Shown here piece by piece: positions 61,208 to 64,000 of a DNA stretch of 64,000 nt (its first letter is position 1; every line of letters begins with the position of its first letter). Origin of the DNA: Petrosia ficiformis (taxonomy: Eukaryota > Porifera > Demospongiae > Haplosclerida > Petrosiidae); contig OX345639.1 of the NCBI GenBank assembly GCA_947044365.1, positions 4,817,944 through 4,881,943 of the forward strand, in the 5' to 3' direction. A program made the translations under genes and the position numbers. The notes beneath the pieces were generated by a model. The model was not told the DNA's origin and did no database searches. It saw only the letters and a list, made by a program, of their open reading frames with translations.

Positions 61208-64000
61208 ATGGCAGGATTTGATGATCCAGGAGTGTACTACAGTGATTCCCTGTTCTCAGATGAACGCTCTGATACACAAGATGTCAGTAGAACAGCTGCA
61301 CAGAGAAGGTTTAAAGAGTTTATAAAAACATTTATAGACCATCAAAACTGCTTTTGTTACAGGTAGGCCTTTCTATATACAGCGACATGTAGCCTTACTA
61401 TCATTCTCATGATTTGATAGGGATCAGTTGAAACGTCATTACAATCTCAGACAGTATTGGTTGAAAGTGGATTTACACGATTTAGCTTCTTTTGATCCTC
61501 AATTGGCTGATAAATTGAACAAAATACCTTCAGATTATTTACCGCTGGTACGGCTGTAATTATTATAATCTATTTATAGATAGATAGATAAATACATGCA
61601 TAGTTGCATACATACATACATAATTACACACCATATATACATGTACATACATGTGGTATAAACATAATTATGTACATGTAATGTTCTAATGTAGACGTAA
61701 GTACATTATAATTAATGTGATGTGCATGTACTACTCTAAATGTACACATGTACATATTATTTGCGATGTACATATACTATATACCACATGTACATATACT
61801 GCTGTAGATGAATACCACATGTACATATTTAATTACTACATAAATGTACACGTGTACATATTATTTACATGTGATGTACATGTACTAATGTATATGTACA
61901 TCATATGTAATTAATGTGATGTACATGTACTACATAAATGTACACGTGTACATATTATTTACATGTGGTGTACATGTACTAATGTATATGTACATCATGT
62001 GTAATTAATGTGATGTAAATGTACACGTGTACATATTATTTACATGTGGTGTACATGTACTAATGTATATGTACATCATGTGTAATTAATGTGATGTAAA
62101 TGTACACGTGTACATATTATTTACATGTGGTGTACATGTACTAATGTATAAGTACATCATATGTAATTAATATGATGTAAATGTACTACATAAATGTACA
62201 CGTGTACATATTATTTACATGTGGTGTACATGTACTAATGTATAAGTACATCATATGTAATTAATATGATGTAAATGTACTACATAAATGTACACATGTA
62301 CATATTATTTACATGTGGTGTACATGTACTAATATATAAGTACATCATATATAATTAATATGATGTAAATGTACTACATAAATGTACACATGTACATATT
62401 ATTTACATGTGGTGTACATGTACTAATATATAAGTACATCATATATAATTAATATGATGTAAATGTACTACATAAATGTACACGTGTACATATTATTTAC
62501 ATGTGGTGTACGTGTACTAATGTATAAGTACATCATATGTAATTAATATGATGTACATGTACTACATAAATGTACATATATGTGTACTTAATTAATCCAT
62601 AAGCCTGGTTTTCTCAGAGCCAGTCACATATTATGTTATATTTGTATAATAATTATATAATTATGTATATGTAGATACATAATTTGTATACATGTAATAC
62701 AGTTTGAGGAGGCAGCTAAAGAGGCAGCTGATGAGTTGACTCAGCCACGCCCACTTGGTGAGGAGAAGGTGGAGGACATACAAGTGATGCTAAGTTCAGA
62801 TGCCAACCCTATACAAATACGACAATTAAAAGTGAGATCCCATCTTTGGGGCTGGGGAATCAATTATTAGAGTACCCATTGTTTGTCTTAGTCATGTGAT
62901 CATGTTTACTTGTAGAAATCACCATGATTACATATAGTGATGGACACACCTCTCTTGTAGTCTCGTGTTGTTTACAGTTGTTACATCATCACCATGGTTA
63001 CCTGTGCACTCTTCTAGTCTTGTTTCCAGTTATCACCATGGTTACCTATGTACTCTTTTAGTCTCATAACATGTTCTATATTCCAGTTATCACCATGATT
63101 ACCTGTGCACTCTTCTAGTCTTGTTTTCAGTTATCACCATGGTTACCTGTACACTCTTCTAGTTAATATCACCATGGTTACTTGTGTAATGACAGGCATA
63201 TTTCTCTCTTGTCCTTTCTTCAGTCACATAACATGGCTCATATAGTTAAAGTCCCCGGAATCATCATTAGTGCTTCAGCGATACGAGCTAAAGCTACTCA
63301 CATCACCATACAATGTCGCAGTTGTCGTAATTATAGAGCTAACATAGCTGTTAAACCGGGACTAGAGGGTTATACTCTACCAAGAAAATGTGACACGTAC
63401 GTACGTATGTATGTACATGTATAATTATAATATTTATGATTTAGTATGTGTATAATTATAATTATGTACTTATAAGTGATTATGTATGTATATACATAGA
63501 AAGAGGTATGATATAATTAACCATACATTTAGTTATATACATGTATATGTATAATTAACCATACATGTTGTTATATACATGTACTTGTATGTACATATAC
63601 AGAACAAGCCACTAGTCACCTAGTATGATATTACATGTATAATTAACCATACATGTACTTATATATATACATACACTCACACAGAGAGCAGCCTGGTCGT
63701 CCGAGATGTCTCGTTGATCCATACTTCATAGTACCAGATAAGTGCAAATGTGTGGATTTTCAGGTATTCTATAATTACACTAGTCAGTCATTCATATTCA
63801 CTTCGACCTCACAAAAATGTTTATAACTTTCGTTTGGAATGACCAATAATATTCCACCTGCACCATTTTCATATAATTATTCTTCCCGTTCTTTTTTGTG
63901 TATGTCAAATTTCAATCCATTGCTTCATTATTGAGTTACAGTATAATCATATATTAACTTACAGTATGACATTAAACTATACACTATACTATATGTAAAT
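61208..64000 (+). CDS. MCM5: DNA replication licensing factor MCM5, 5' part
   Basis: MCM5 is one of six subunits of the MCM2-7 replicative helicase. Five exons are in the window (61208-61362, 61421-61547, 62703-62831, 63224-63396, 63685-63763), all phase-compatible, about 220 residues. The sequence begins [19 protein letters not shown] (human MSGFDDPGIFYSDS). It continues [20 protein letters not shown], then [49 protein letters not shown] and [14 protein letters not shown], which cover the N-terminal A domain, the OB fold and the zinc finger. The AAA+ part lies beyond the right edge. The intron from 61548 to 62702 is mostly a minisatellite. An E2F-like site lies just upstream. Confidence 0.95.
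61600..62585. repeat. About 90-110-base minisatellite, eight or more copies
   Basis: Units contain ACACGTGTACATATTATTTA, CATGTGGTGTACATGTACTAA and ACATCATATGTAATTAATAT. Copies become more uniform toward 62580. The array fills MCM5 intron 2. Confidence 0.92.
62895..63190. repeat. About 45-60-base tandem repeat in MCM5 intron
   Basis: Units of ATCACCATGGTTACCTGTGC, ACTCTTCTAGTCTTGTTTTC occur about five times before exon 4. Confidence 0.88.
63795..64000 (+). repeat. Dispersed repeat family D, copy 3 (cut by window edge)
   Basis: It contains GTTTATAACTTTCGTTTGGA, TGCACCATTTTCATATAATT and CATTGCTTCATTATTGAGTT, matching copy 2 base for base over long stretches. It lies in an MCM5 intron and runs off the right edge. 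Confidence 0.85.

Overview
The window is nuclear DNA from an animal. It is AT-rich and gene-dense, with many introns (often only 40-60 bases) and GT-AG splice sites. The gene set points to an early-branching metazoan, most likely a demosponge: a BK-type Slo potassium channel, a mitogen- and stress-activated kinase, a BAR/PH/ArfGAP protein, Mediator subunit 9, cilium genes and kynurenine-pathway HAAO. The phylum is an inference; the metazoan assignment is firm. Coordinates are hand-read, so exon ends may be off by one base.

Layout, left to right. 252-5485 (-): kinesin-like motor joined to an ANKRD55-like ankyrin domain. 5564-8379 (+): HAAO. 8466-10142 (-): two intronless TMEM229-like paralogues. 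10209-11159 (+): MED9-like. 11534-13342 (-): radial-spoke protein RSPH9. 13595-25431 (+): BAR-PH-ArfGAP (ACAP-like) gene, its introns swollen by simple repeats. 25684-32059 (+): MSK-type two-kinase protein (RPS6KA5/4). 33175-40314 (-): diphthine-ammonia ligase DPH6 with a RidA-like tail. 40438-43612 (+): Slo-type channel. 44612-45622 (-): SERTA-domain protein. 47057-50098 and 50243-52356 (+): tandem PGP-type HAD phosphatases. 52550-57043 (+): GTPBP1/2 GTPase with a tRNA-Ala gene in an intron. 57267-61105 (-): LRRC47. 61208 to the window end (+): MCM5, cut by the edge.

The genes are mostly housekeeping and do not form one pathway. Several sit head to head with 67-252 bases between start codons, which suggests shared promoters. 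Introns and intergenic gaps carry ACAT-type microsatellites, minisatellites, two hAT-type elements with intact 8-base target duplications, a three-copy dispersed repeat, tRNA-derived SINE-like sequences and two perfect long inverted repeats.

Most worth a second look: (1) the single reading frame running from a degenerate kinesin motor through a proline/serine-rich linker into an ANKRD55-like ankyrin array; (2) a Slo channel that keeps the pore but lacks the calcium bowl and has a tryptophan at the third S4 arginine; (3) a tandem phosphatase duplicate whose catalytic DxD has become DxQ, with a converted exon; (4) the perfect 68-base-arm hairpin and the perfect 136-base palindrome.
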